The notes under the pieces are model-generated. The model ran no database searches. It had not been told where the DNA came from and worked only from the letters and a program-made list of their open reading frames with translations. DNA of 64,000 bases from Arthrobacter roseus (GTDB lineage Bacteria > Actinomycetota > Actinomycetes > Actinomycetales > Micrococcaceae): assembly GCF_016907875.1 (NCBI RefSeq), contig NZ_JAFBCU010000001.1, positions 2,480,001-2,544,000 of the forward strand, given 5' to 3'. This document shows positions 16,770 to 23,796 of this stretch, piece by piece. Within the stretch, counting starts at the first letter, position 1, and every line of letters begins with the position of its first letter. Made by a program: the position numbers and the translations under genes.

Positions 16770-16815
16770 AAGATTCCGACATAGCACCTTATATGTATTG
16801 CCAGAGTGGAATCTT
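16770..16815. promoter_or_regulatory. Possible operator upstream of gluA
   Basis: Perfect 8 bp inverted repeat AAGATTCC (16770-16777) and GGAATCTT (16808-16815). The right arm lies inside the spacer of the gluA promoter, a position suited to repression. Confidence 0.35.
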
Positions 16816-16825
16816 TGACTAGATT
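16798..16825 (+). promoter_or_regulatory. gluA promoter, leaderless
   Basis: TTGCCA (16798-16803), 16 nt, TAGATT (16820-16825), then 6 nt to the ATG at 16832. No ribosome site is present between the box and the start. Confidence 0.6.
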
Positions 16826-16831
16826 TCTTCT

Positions 16832-17608
16832 ATGACGCGCATCACTGAGTCCTCCACGGCTGCATCATCCACCGATCTACTCGTCCAGCTGGAAGACGTC
16901 AACAAGCACTTCGGCGACCTACATGTCCTCAAAGACATCAATCTCGAGGTCAAACGCGGCGAGGTCGTCGTCGTCATCGGACCGTCAGGATCAGGCAAGT
17001 CGACCCTCTGCCGGGCCATCAACCGCCTCGAAACCATCGACAGCGGAGTCATCCGCATCGACGGCGAGCCGCTTCCCGCTGAAGGCAAAGCACTCGCCCG
17101 GCTCCGCGCCGACGTCGGCATGGTGTTTCAGTCTTTCAACCTGTTCGCGCATAAATCCATCCTCGACAATGTGTCCCTCGGGCCCGTCAAGGTCAGGAAA
17201 GTCAAAGCCGCCACAGCAAAGGAAACGGCCATGAACCTGCTGCGGCGCGTCGGCGTCGATAATCAGGCGCAGAAATTGCCCGCCCAGTTATCCGGCGGAC
17301 AGCAGCAGCGTGTAGCGATTGCGCGTGCGCTCGCTATGCAGCCGAAGGTCATGCTGTTTGACGAGCCCACTTCTGCCCTGGACCCGGAAATGATCAACGA
17401 GGTCCTCGACACCATGGTCCAGCTCGCCAAGGACGGCATGACCATGATCGTTGTCACCCACGAAATGGGGTTTGCGCGCAAAGCTGCTGACCGCGTGCTG
17501 TTTATGGCCGACGGCCAGATCGTGGAGCAGGCCACACCGGAAGAATTCTTTACCAACCCCAAGAGCGATCGGGCCAAGGACTTCCTCGGCAAGATCCTCG
17601 CGCACTAA
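16832..17608 (+). CDS. gluA: Glutamate-type ABC transporter ATPase
   Basis: 258 aa ATPase of the polar amino acid import family. Walker [10 protein letters not shown] (about residue 51), signature [15 protein letters not shown], Walker [15 protein letters not shown] and the H-loop VVTHEMGF are intact. An N-terminal extension of about 15 residues precedes the domain. It heads an operon gluA-gluB-(gluC remnant)-gluD. The assignment as glutamate uptake rests on the Corynebacterium GluABCD gene order and the partner binding protein. The loss of gluC downstream calls the function of the whole importer into question. Confidence 0.9.
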   Translation: MTRITESSTAASSTDLLVQLEDVNKHFGDLHVLKDINLEVKRGEVVVVIGPSGSGKSTLCRAINRLETIDSGVIRIDGEPLPAEGKALARLRADVGMVFQSFNLFAHKSILDNVSLGPVKVRKVKAATAKETAMNLLRRVGVDNQAQKLPAQLSGGQQQRVAIARALAMQPKVMLFDEPTSALDPEMINEVLDTMVQLAKDGMTMIVVTHEMGFARKAADRVLFMADGQIVEQATPEEFFTNPKSDRAKDFLGKILAH

Positions 17609-17672
17609 CAAAACCGGGGGAACCCGGCCGTCCAATGCCTTCATCTGAAGGCCAACAACGCAAGGAGACATC

Positions 17673-18506
17673 ATGCGCAAGACGCGTTTCGCAGTGGCCG
17701 CCATGGCTGCCGCAGCTGCATTGACTCTATCGGCCTGTGGAGGCGGGTCCGACGGCGGCTCGACCAGCGAGGGCGAGGCGGAGAAGGTCCGCATCGGCAT
17801 CAAGTTCGACCAGCCGGGACTCGGGTTCAAGGACGGCGACACCTACACCGGGTTCGACGTCGAGGTGGCCAAATATGTGGCCAACGAACTCGGCTACAAA
17901 GAAGACCAGCTCGAGTTTGTCGAGTCACCCTCGGCTAACCGCGAGAACATGCTCTCCACCGGTCAGGTGGACATGATCTTCGCAACGTACTCGATCACTG
18001 ATGAGCGCAAGGAGCAGGTCTCCTTCGCAGGACCGTACTTCATTGCCGGCCAGGACCTTCTGGTTCCGACAGACAGCGACATCGGCGGCCCAGAGGATCT
18101 AGAGGGAAAGAAGCTCTGCTCGGTCACCGGCTCAACCTCTGCGCAGAAGATCAAGGACAAGTACCCCGGTGTGGAACTGGTTGAACAGCCCGGCTACGCC
18201 GAATGCGTCACAGTTATGGCCGGCGGCCAGATCGACGCCGTGACCACTGACGACATCATTCTGGCTGGTCTAGCGGCTCAGCCATCCAACGCCGGCAAGT
18301 TCAAGGTAGTCGGTAACACGTTCTCCGAGGAACGCTACGGCGTTGGTCTGCCCAAGGACAACGACACCTGCGAGGACGTCAACGCAGCCATCACCAAGAT
18401 GATCGAGGAAGGCGCTTGGGAAGAAGCACTCGATACCAGCCTCGAAGGAGCCGACTTCAGCTACAACGAAGAGGTCAATCCGCCTGAGCCGGACGCTTGC
18501 AGCTAA
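17673..18506 (+). CDS. gluB: Glutamate-type ABC transporter binding lipoprotein
   Basis: 277 aa. A lipoprotein signal peptide ends in the lipobox LSAC (Cys about residue 23), so it should be anchored on the outer face of the membrane. A family 3 solute-binding domain follows (GIKFDQPGLGF, TYTGFDVEVAKYVA, YSITDERKEQVSFAGPYF). AAGGAG lies 6 nt before the ATG. It is intact and followed by a hairpin terminator (18515-18555) that would reduce expression of the distal permease genes, as is common for binding-protein operons. Confidence 0.92.
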   Translation: MRKTRFAVAAMAAAAALTLSACGGGSDGGSTSEGEAEKVRIGIKFDQPGLGFKDGDTYTGFDVEVAKYVANELGYKEDQLEFVESPSANRENMLSTGQVDMIFATYSITDERKEQVSFAGPYFIAGQDLLVPTDSDIGGPEDLEGKKLCSVTGSTSAQKIKDKYPGVELVEQPGYAECVTVMAGGQIDAVTTDDIILAGLAAQPSNAGKFKVVGNTFSEERYGVGLPKDNDTCEDVNAAITKMIEEGAWEEALDTSLEGADFSYNEEVNPPEPDACS

Positions 18507-18514
18507 ATTCAGCA

Positions 18515-18555
18515 AAGGTGCTCCCGGAACGGAAACCCGTTACCGGGAGCACCTT
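18515..18555 (+). terminator. Intra-operon hairpin after gluB
   Basis: 13 bp perfect arms AAGGTGCTCCCGG (18515-18527) and CCGGGAGCACCTT (18543-18555). It lies between gluB and the permease region and probably attenuates readthrough or protects the gluB message. Confidence 0.75.
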
Positions 18556-18580
18556 CTCTGTCCTACGGAAGTGGTGAACA

Positions 18581-18643
18581 ATGGACGGTGTCGTCTCGCT
18601 CTTTGAGGAATTCGACATACTCGGCGCCTTCTGGATGAATATA
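18581..18643 (+). pseudogene. gluC: gluC remnant: first 21 codons only
   Basis: After a GGAAGTGG site, ATG 18581 opens a frame beginning MDGVVSLFEEFDILGAFWMNI. This is the N-terminus expected for the first permease of the operon (GluC). After codon 21 (about 18643) the sequence continues as gluD, but in another frame. The gluC frame then reads nonsense (SATSSWGTSSA...) and stops at 18817. About 200 codons of gluC and the first few of gluD are therefore missing. Either a natural deletion or an assembly collapse would explain this. Confidence 0.72.
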
Positions 18644-18657
18644 AGCGCAACATCCTC

Positions 18658-19473
18658 GTGGGGAACGTCATCGGCGTGCTCGTCATTGCTGCTGTGCTCC
18701 TCTACATCCTCAACGGGTTGGCAGAGAAAGATCAGCTCTCCGCGGCCAAGTGGAGCCCGTTCCTGGAAGGCGACACCTGGCAGTATTACATCCTGCCCGG
18801 CCTGCTCAATACGCTGAAAGCTGCCGCCGTCGCCATTCTCACGTCGGTGGTCTTTGGCCTAGCCCTCGGCCTTGGACGCCTCTCAGCGTTCGCTCCCTTG
18901 CGCTGGATCACCGGAACGATCGTCGAATTCCTCCGCGCCGTGCCGGTGCTGCTCATGATGATCTTCCTATGGTTTGGCATCTCCATGCTGGATATCATGC
19001 CGGCCGGAAACGTTCCCTTTGTCGCCGTCGTCACTGCGCTGACCCTCTACAACGGCTCGGTCATCGCCGAACTGGTGCGATCAGGTGTATATGGGTTGCC
19101 AAGCGGCCAGCGGGAAGCTGCGTTGGCCATCGGCATGACCCGGCCGCAGTCGCTGCGTTCCATTGAAGTTCCTCAGGCGCTGGTGGCCATGCTGCCGGCC
19201 CTGATCAGTCAGTTCGTGGTCATTCTCAAGGACTCGGCGCTCGGCTACATCATCACCTACTCTGAGCTCCTGTCCACCTCTCGACGGCTGGGATCTGGCG
19301 AAGGCAACATGCTGCCGGCCCTGATTGTCGCCGCCGTTATCTTCATTGTGATCAACTACAGCTTGTCCTCAATGGCGCAGTGGCTTTCGCGGTTCCTCAG
19401 CTTCCGCGCACATAAGCCGGTACGCAAGGAAGAGCCGCTGATGGACGCGAGCAACAACGCCGGAGTGCTCTAA
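18658..19473 (+). CDS. gluD: Glutamate-type ABC transporter permease GluD, N-terminally truncated
   Basis: 271 aa from the first in-frame GTG. Five to six membrane helices and the EAA-type loop (GVYGLPSGQREAALAIGMTRPQSLRSIEVPQA) are intact. The frame is open further left to the deletion joint near 18643 (reading KRNIL before the GTG), so only the short cytoplasmic N-terminus is lost. No ribosome site precedes GTG 18658; translation could depend on reinitiation after the out-of-frame gluC start. With GluC gone, the importer would lack one of two permeases unless GluD forms a homodimer. Confidence 0.8.
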   Translation: MGNVIGVLVIAAVLLYILNGLAEKDQLSAAKWSPFLEGDTWQYYILPGLLNTLKAAAVAILTSVVFGLALGLGRLSAFAPLRWITGTIVEFLRAVPVLLMMIFLWFGISMLDIMPAGNVPFVAVVTALTLYNGSVIAELVRSGVYGLPSGQREAALAIGMTRPQSLRSIEVPQALVAMLPALISQFVVILKDSALGYIITYSELLSTSRRLGSGEGNMLPALIVAAVIFIVINYSLSSMAQWLSRFLSFRAHKPVRKEEPLMDASNNAGVL

Positions 19474-19538
19474 CTTCACCACCCGAGAACTCCATCTCCC
19501 GGAAGCTCGCGGAGGCTCCCGCGCGAAGTCACCCCCTG

Positions 19539-19576
19539 TCGTCGAAGTCACCCATTACAAGGGGTGACTTCGACGA
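19539..19576. repeat. Palindromic element copy C (15 bp arms, 8 nt loop)
   Basis: The arms TCGTCGAAGTCACCC (19539-19553) and its complement (19562-19576) are perfect. The loop ATTACAAG is the reverse complement of the loop of copy B. A partial extra left arm (CGAAGTCACCC) lies just before it, near 19524-19535. It sits between the convergent gluD and dapE genes and is a likely bidirectional terminator. Confidence 0.8.
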
Positions 19577-19646
19577 TAAGCCCAGACGTCGGCTCGAGGG
19601 CTCGGGGTTCGGGGTGGGCGCAACCGTTCATGGTTCCTGAGAGACG

Positions 19647-20729
19647 TCAGGAGAGCCAGGTTCGCAGGGCAGCCAAGCATGTCCGGATGTCCTCAGCGGC
19701 TACATGCTCATTATCCGAATGGGCCAGCAACGCATCCCCCGGCCCAAAATTCACTGCAGGGATCCCCAGCGCACTGAAGCGGGCGACGTCGGTCCAACCG
19801 TACTTGGGCTTCGGCTCCGCCCCGACAGCCTCGATAAACGCTGCCGCCGCCGGGTTCGTGAGCCCGGGCCGGGCCCCCGCAGCTGCGTCAGTGCGAATAA
19901 GGTCGACACCATCGAGAACTGTGCGCACGTAGCCCTCGGCCTCGGCCAGAGATCTGGAGGGTGCAAAGCGATAGTTGATCTCGACGACAGCGCTGTCCGG
20001 GATGACGTTCCCGGCGGCCCCTCCCGCAATCCTGACCGCGTTCAAGCACTCACGGAAGTCCAGCCCATCGACGGTAATGATCACTGGCTCGTGATCACGC
20101 AGCCGTGACAGGACACTGGCGGCAGCGTGAATGGCGTTCTCCCCCATCCACGCGCGTGCCGAATGAGCAGCGCGTCCGCTGAGCGCCGCTTCGAAGCGCA
20201 TAGTGCCGTTGCAGCCACCCTCCACCGTCCCGTTTGTGGGTTCCAGCAGGATTGCGAAATCTCCGTCGAGGAGGTCCGGGTGGTTGCGTGCTAACCGGCC
20301 CAGACCGCTGGCAGATGCCTCAACTTCTTCGTGGTCGTAGAACACGTAAGTGATGTCCCGGTCCGTCGTCTGCAGGGAGGCGGCCAACGCGAGTTGCACG
20401 GCAACGCCGCCCTTCATATCGGTGGCGCCGCGACCAAAGAGCACCTCTCCGTCCCACGTTGCAGGCACCGTGCCGCGGGCACCCTCGGCGCTGGGCAGCG
20501 GAACGGTGTCCAGGTGCCCGGCCAATATGATCCGCTCGCTGCGGCCCTGCTCGGTACGTGCGATCAAGGAGTCGCCGTCGCGCACCACGCTCAAGTGTGG
20601 AAGCCGCCTGAGGGCCTCCTCCACAGAGTCCGCCAGCGGACCCTCCTGTCCGGAAACACTATAGATATTCAGCAGGGCGTGGGTCAGTTCCGCCACGTCC
20701 ACTGTCAGGTCCAACGCTGTAAAGGTCAC
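19647..20729 (-). CDS. dapE: Succinyl-diaminopimelate desuccinylase
   Basis: 360 aa zinc peptidase-fold enzyme that releases succinate from N-succinyl-LL-diaminopimelate in the lysine/meso-DAP pathway. The M20 metal motifs are visible: AGHLDTVP, GRGATDMKGG and YDHEEVEA, plus ARAWMGENAIH in the dimer/lid part. The length fits actinobacterial DapE. The start is GTG 20729 with TAGGCT exactly 6 nt before. It is divergent from dapD, the previous pathway step but one, with 73 bp between the start codons. Confidence 0.93.
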   Translation of the reverse strand: MTFTALDLTVDVAELTHALLNIYSVSGQEGPLADSVEEALRRLPHLSVVRDGDSLIARTEQGRSERIILAGHLDTVPLPSAEGARGTVPATWDGEVLFGRGATDMKGGVAVQLALAASLQTTDRDITYVFYDHEEVEASASGLGRLARNHPDLLDGDFAILLEPTNGTVEGGCNGTMRFEAALSGRAAHSARAWMGENAIHAAASVLSRLRDHEPVIITVDGLDFRECLNAVRIAGGAAGNVIPDSAVVEINYRFAPSRSLAEAEGYVRTVLDGVDLIRTDAAAGARPGLTNPAAAAFIEAVGAEPKPKYGWTDVARFSALGIPAVNFGPGDALLAHSDNEHVAAEDIRTCLAALRTWLS

Positions 20730-20735
20730 GCCCTC

Positions 20736-20741
20736 AGCCTA
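20736..20741 (-). promoter_or_regulatory. Leaderless -10 box of dapE
   Basis: TAGGCT on the minus strand, 6 nt before the GTG at 20729. Confidence 0.55.
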
Positions 20742-20790
20742 GGCTACGGTCAGAGTCAGTCATAGAGTCTCGAGGCCGGGCCGCTCTCGT

Positions 20791-20796
20791 TAGACT
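20791..20796 (+). promoter_or_regulatory. Leaderless -10 box of dapD
   Basis: TAGACT, 6 nt before the ATG at 20803; no ribosome site is present. Confidence 0.55.
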
Positions 20797-20802
20797 TGAC
20801 GC

Positions 20803-21780
20803 ATGACCATTAGCACTGCCGTCGAGGGCGGCGTCCTCTCCACTGACCCCCGTACCGCCTCCGGCCACGGTATAGCCACCGTTACTGACGATGGAACGAT
20901 TCTGGACGTCTGGTATCCACGACCAACTCTGAGTTCCGCCGCTATCGATCCTGAGCTCGATGCCGCTTTGGAACAGTTGGAAGGCAACCACGACGAAGCT
21001 CGGAGTAGCACTCTCCAACGAATCACCCGCGAGATCTCCCTCGATGCGGCGCCAGCAGACACAGCTGATGCGTATCTGCGGCTTCACCTCCTGTCGCACT
21101 GTCTGACCCCACCCAACAGCATCAACCTCGATGGCATTTTCGCGTTGCTTCCCAACGTGGTGTGGACGAACTTCGGTCCCTGTGCGTTGGAGGGCTTCGA
21201 GCTGGCCAGGCTCCGGCTGCGTTCCCGTGGTGCCGTCACCGTGTATAGCGTGGACAAGTTCCCACGCCTGGTTGACTATGTGATCCCCCGTGGCGTTCGG
21301 ATTGCCGATGCCGACCGTGTCAGATTGGGCGCGCACCTGGCACCAGGGACCACGGTCATGCACGAGGGCTTCGTGAACTTCAACGCCGGCACGCTCGGCA
21401 CATCTATGGTCGAAGGTCGGATCTCCGCGGGTGTCGTTGTCGGCGACGGAAGCGATGTTGGCGGCGGCGCTTCCATCATGGGCACGCTCTCCGGCGGGGG
21501 CAAGGAAAAGATCACCCTGGGCGAGCGAGTGTTGCTCGGCGCGAACGCTGGAGTGGGAATCAGCATCGGCGATGACAGCGTGGTGGAGGCCGGCCTGTAC
21601 ATCACCGCTGGGACACTGGTCCGGCTAGTCACATCGCAGGGTGCCAGCACAGTGAAGGCCATCGAGCTCTCCGGCGTGCCAAACCTGTTGTTCCGCCGTA
21701 ACTCGGTTTCCGGCGCGGTGGAAGCGCTGCCGCGTGCCGGTCAGAGCGTTGAACTCAATTCCGTACTGCACTCAAACTAG
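20803..21780 (+). CDS. dapD: Tetrahydrodipicolinate N-succinyltransferase (actinobacterial DapD)
   Basis: 325 aa. It uses succinyl-CoA to acylate tetrahydrodipicolinate in the DAP/lysine pathway. The C-terminal half shows the left-handed beta-helix pattern (ISAGVVVGDGSDVGGGASIMG, LGERVLLGANAGVGISIGDD). The N-terminal half is the longer form known from Mycobacterium and Corynebacterium rather than the short proteobacterial enzyme. ATG 20803 is directly preceded by TAGACT plus 6 nt. The next gene starts at the base after its stop, so they form one transcript. Confidence 0.94.
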   Translation: MTISTAVEGGVLSTDPRTASGHGIATVTDDGTILDVWYPRPTLSSAAIDPELDAALEQLEGNHDEARSSTLQRITREISLDAAPADTADAYLRLHLLSHCLTPPNSINLDGIFALLPNVVWTNFGPCALEGFELARLRLRSRGAVTVYSVDKFPRLVDYVIPRGVRIADADRVRLGAHLAPGTTVMHEGFVNFNAGTLGTSMVEGRISAGVVVGDGSDVGGGASIMGTLSGGGKEKITLGERVLLGANAGVGISIGDDSVVEAGLYITAGTLVRLVTSQGASTVKAIELSGVPNLLFRRNSVSGAVEALPRAGQSVELNSVLHSN

Positions 21781-22659
21781 ATGGCGTCCCACTCCCTCAG
21801 TGCTGTGAGAAAACGACGGCGCCGTCGTGCCAAGACATTACTCGTCATGGTGGGTCTGCTCCTGCTCACTGGTGCCGGTGGATACTTGGCGCTGCTCAAC
21901 CTTGAACCTTCAGAGGCCGTCATGCGGGAACGTTGTACCGCCGTCGTTGGCACCGAAACTTACGACCTCAACCCGGACCAGGCCTCTAACGCTGCCCTCA
22001 TAGCCGGCGTTGCTCTTCGCCGCGGACTACCGCCGCGGGCGGCGTCCATTGCCATCGCGACGGCGATCCAGGAATCCGGGCTGCGTAACCTGGATTATGG
22101 AGACGACGCCGGTCCCGACTCACGCGGGCTGTTCCAGCAGCGTCCATCGCAGGGGTGGGGAACTCAGGCGCAGGTCATGGATCCGATCTACGCTGCGAAC
22201 GCCTTCTACGACGGGCTTCTCAAGGTGCCCGGTTACACGAACATGCCGATAACTGAAGCTGCCCAGGCGGTCCAGATCAGCGCTTTCCCCGAGGCGTATG
22301 CGGACCATGAGCCGGAAGCCCGCGCCTTTGCGTCAGCCCTGACCGGGTATTCAGCTGCGAGCCTGGACTGTATGCTCCGCAGCGCCGAATCTCCCGGCGA
22401 CCCTTCGCAGGTGGCTGCCGCAGCGGCAGCCGTGTTCGGCAACCAGTCCGTCGTCGTCAATGAGTCAACCGTGACTCTGCAAGCAGTGGACCGGGCTGGA
22501 TGGGCGACCGCCCAATGGGCGGTCGCCAACGCGAAGCAGCTGAACCTCACCAGCGTTTCCTTCGGTGGCCTTCAGTGGGACCGTGTCGGTGGTTGGACCA
22601 GTGCGGAGACCGAGCCCGGCACAGTGACCCTCAACGTAGCGGGCGCCGTCGTAGAGTAA
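21781..22659 (+). CDS. Membrane-anchored lysozyme-like conserved protein
   Basis: 292 aa. A very basic N-terminus (RKRRRRRAK) precedes one membrane helix (LLVMVGLLLLTGAGGYLAL), so the body faces outside. Residues about 60-190 resemble a soluble lytic transglycosylase-like fold (ALRRGLPPRAASIAIATAIQESGLRN, DSRGLFQQRPSQGWG), with Glu in IQESG at the position of the catalytic Glu. Such proteins are often annotated only as hypothetical or, wrongly, as heavy metal transporter. The ATG follows the dapD stop without a gap. A peptidoglycan role fits its operon with a DAP-pathway gene, but this is inference. Confidence 0.7.
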   Translation: MASHSLSAVRKRRRRRAKTLLVMVGLLLLTGAGGYLALLNLEPSEAVMRERCTAVVGTETYDLNPDQASNAALIAGVALRRGLPPRAASIAIATAIQESGLRNLDYGDDAGPDSRGLFQQRPSQGWGTQAQVMDPIYAANAFYDGLLKVPGYTNMPITEAAQAVQISAFPEAYADHEPEARAFASALTGYSAASLDCMLRSAESPGDPSQVAAAAAAVFGNQSVVVNESTVTLQAVDRAGWATAQWAVANAKQLNLTSVSFGGLQWDRVGGWTSAETEPGTVTLNVAGAVVE

Positions 22660-22686
22660 ATCTGCGTCGAACACCACGCGACGAAC

Positions 22687-22692
22687 TAGGCT
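22687..22692 (+). promoter_or_regulatory. Leaderless -10 box of galE
   Basis: TAGGCT, 6 nt before the ATG at 22699. Confidence 0.55.
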
Positions 22693-22698
22693 GGTGCA

Positions 22699-23712
22699 AT
22701 GAGAATTTTGGTTACCGGCGGAAGCGGTTACATTGGCTCCCACACCGTGCTTGCCCTCCTCGAGGCCGGGCACGATGTTGTGGTGTTAGATAATCTAGCG
22801 AACTCGAGCAAAGAGTCGCTGAAAAGGGTCGGTGAACTTGCGGGCAGACCAGCGGAGTTCCTTGCCGTTGACCTGCTCGACGAAGCCGCCTTGGATAACG
22901 CCTTCAGCACCAACGAGGTTGATGCCGTCATCCATTTCGCGGGTCTGAAGGCTGTCGGGGAGTCGGTTGAAAAGCCGTTGTACTACTACCACAACAACGT
23001 GGGCGGAACCCTGAATTTGCTGCGTTGCATGGAACGGCACAACGTTCGGACCCTCGTTTTCAGCTCCTCGGCCACCGTTTACGGCGCTTCCGAAGAGGTG
23101 CCACTCGTGGAAAAGTTGCCTCTCGATGCCGTGAACCCCTACGGCCGAACGAAAGAACAGATCGAAGACATCCTTTCCGACATCGGCGCTGCGGACTCAC
23201 GCTGGAACATTGCGCTACTTCGCTACTTCAATCCGGTGGGCGCTCACGAATCCGGGCGGATCGGTGAGGATCCCACGGGGGTTCCCAATAACCTGCTGCC
23301 CTTCGTTGCCCAGGTGGCAGTGGGTCGCCGCGACAAGGTGATGGTCTTTGGTAATGATTACCCCACGCCCGATGGCACCGGAATCCGTGATTACATTCAC
23401 GTTCTCGATCTGGCGGCGGGCCACCTGGCAGCTTTGGATTATGTTTACTCCAATAAGGGCGTACACCGTTGGAATCTGGGCACCGGCAAGGGCTCTTCAG
23501 TGCTGGAAGTTCTCGCGGCGTTCTCCAAGGCAGCTGGCCATGAGGTGCCCTACGAATTTGCTCCGCGCCGTCCGGGTGACGCCGCGATCAGCTACGCAGA
23601 CCCGTCCGCGGCGCTGGCCGACCTAGGCTGGTCTGCCCACAAAACCCTGCAGCAGATGTGCGATGACCACTGGCGCTGGCAGAAAGAAAACCCGCAGGGC
23701 TACTCTGCCTGA
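22699..23712 (+). CDS. galE: UDP-glucose 4-epimerase
   Basis: 337 aa extended SDR enzyme that interconverts UDP-glucose and UDP-galactose with bound NAD. The NAD site is VTGGSGYIGSHT, the catalytic Ser is in FSSSATVYG, and YxxxK is YGRTK; the C-terminal part has RRPGDAA for UDP-sugar binding. The length is normal. The ATG is preceded by TAGGCT plus 6 nt. It ends 17 nt before a 25 bp inverted repeat that separates it from gltA. galU lies 36 kb away, not in the same operon. Confidence 0.95.
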   Translation: MRILVTGGSGYIGSHTVLALLEAGHDVVVLDNLANSSKESLKRVGELAGRPAEFLAVDLLDEAALDNAFSTNEVDAVIHFAGLKAVGESVEKPLYYYHNNVGGTLNLLRCMERHNVRTLVFSSSATVYGASEEVPLVEKLPLDAVNPYGRTKEQIEDILSDIGAADSRWNIALLRYFNPVGAHESGRIGEDPTGVPNNLLPFVAQVAVGRRDKVMVFGNDYPTPDGTGIRDYIHVLDLAAGHLAALDYVYSNKGVHRWNLGTGKGSSVLEVLAAFSKAAGHEVPYEFAPRRPGDAAISYADPSAALADLGWSAHKTLQQMCDDHWRWQKENPQGYSA

Positions 23713-23729
23713 GTGCTGCACGTTAAACG

Positions 23730-23781
23730 ATTCTGCAGTAGATGCTGGACTCAGTGCTGAGTCCAACATCTACTGCAGAAT
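23730..23781. terminator. Bidirectional terminator between galE and gltA
   Basis: Arms of 25 bp (23730-23754 and 23757-23781) with a single mismatch and a 2 nt centre. The mismatch is C-A in the plus transcript but a G-U wobble in the minus transcript. It lies between two convergent stop codons. Confidence 0.8.
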
Positions 23782-23796
23782 GGAAAGCGTGTTGAC

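Noticed and set aside
22503-22530. GC-rich hairpin (GGCGACCGCCC / GGGCGGTCGCC) considered as terminator
   Set aside because: It lies inside the coding region of the lysozyme-like protein, about 130 nt before its stop, and codes for ordinary residues (ATAQWAVAN). A chance palindrome is more likely.
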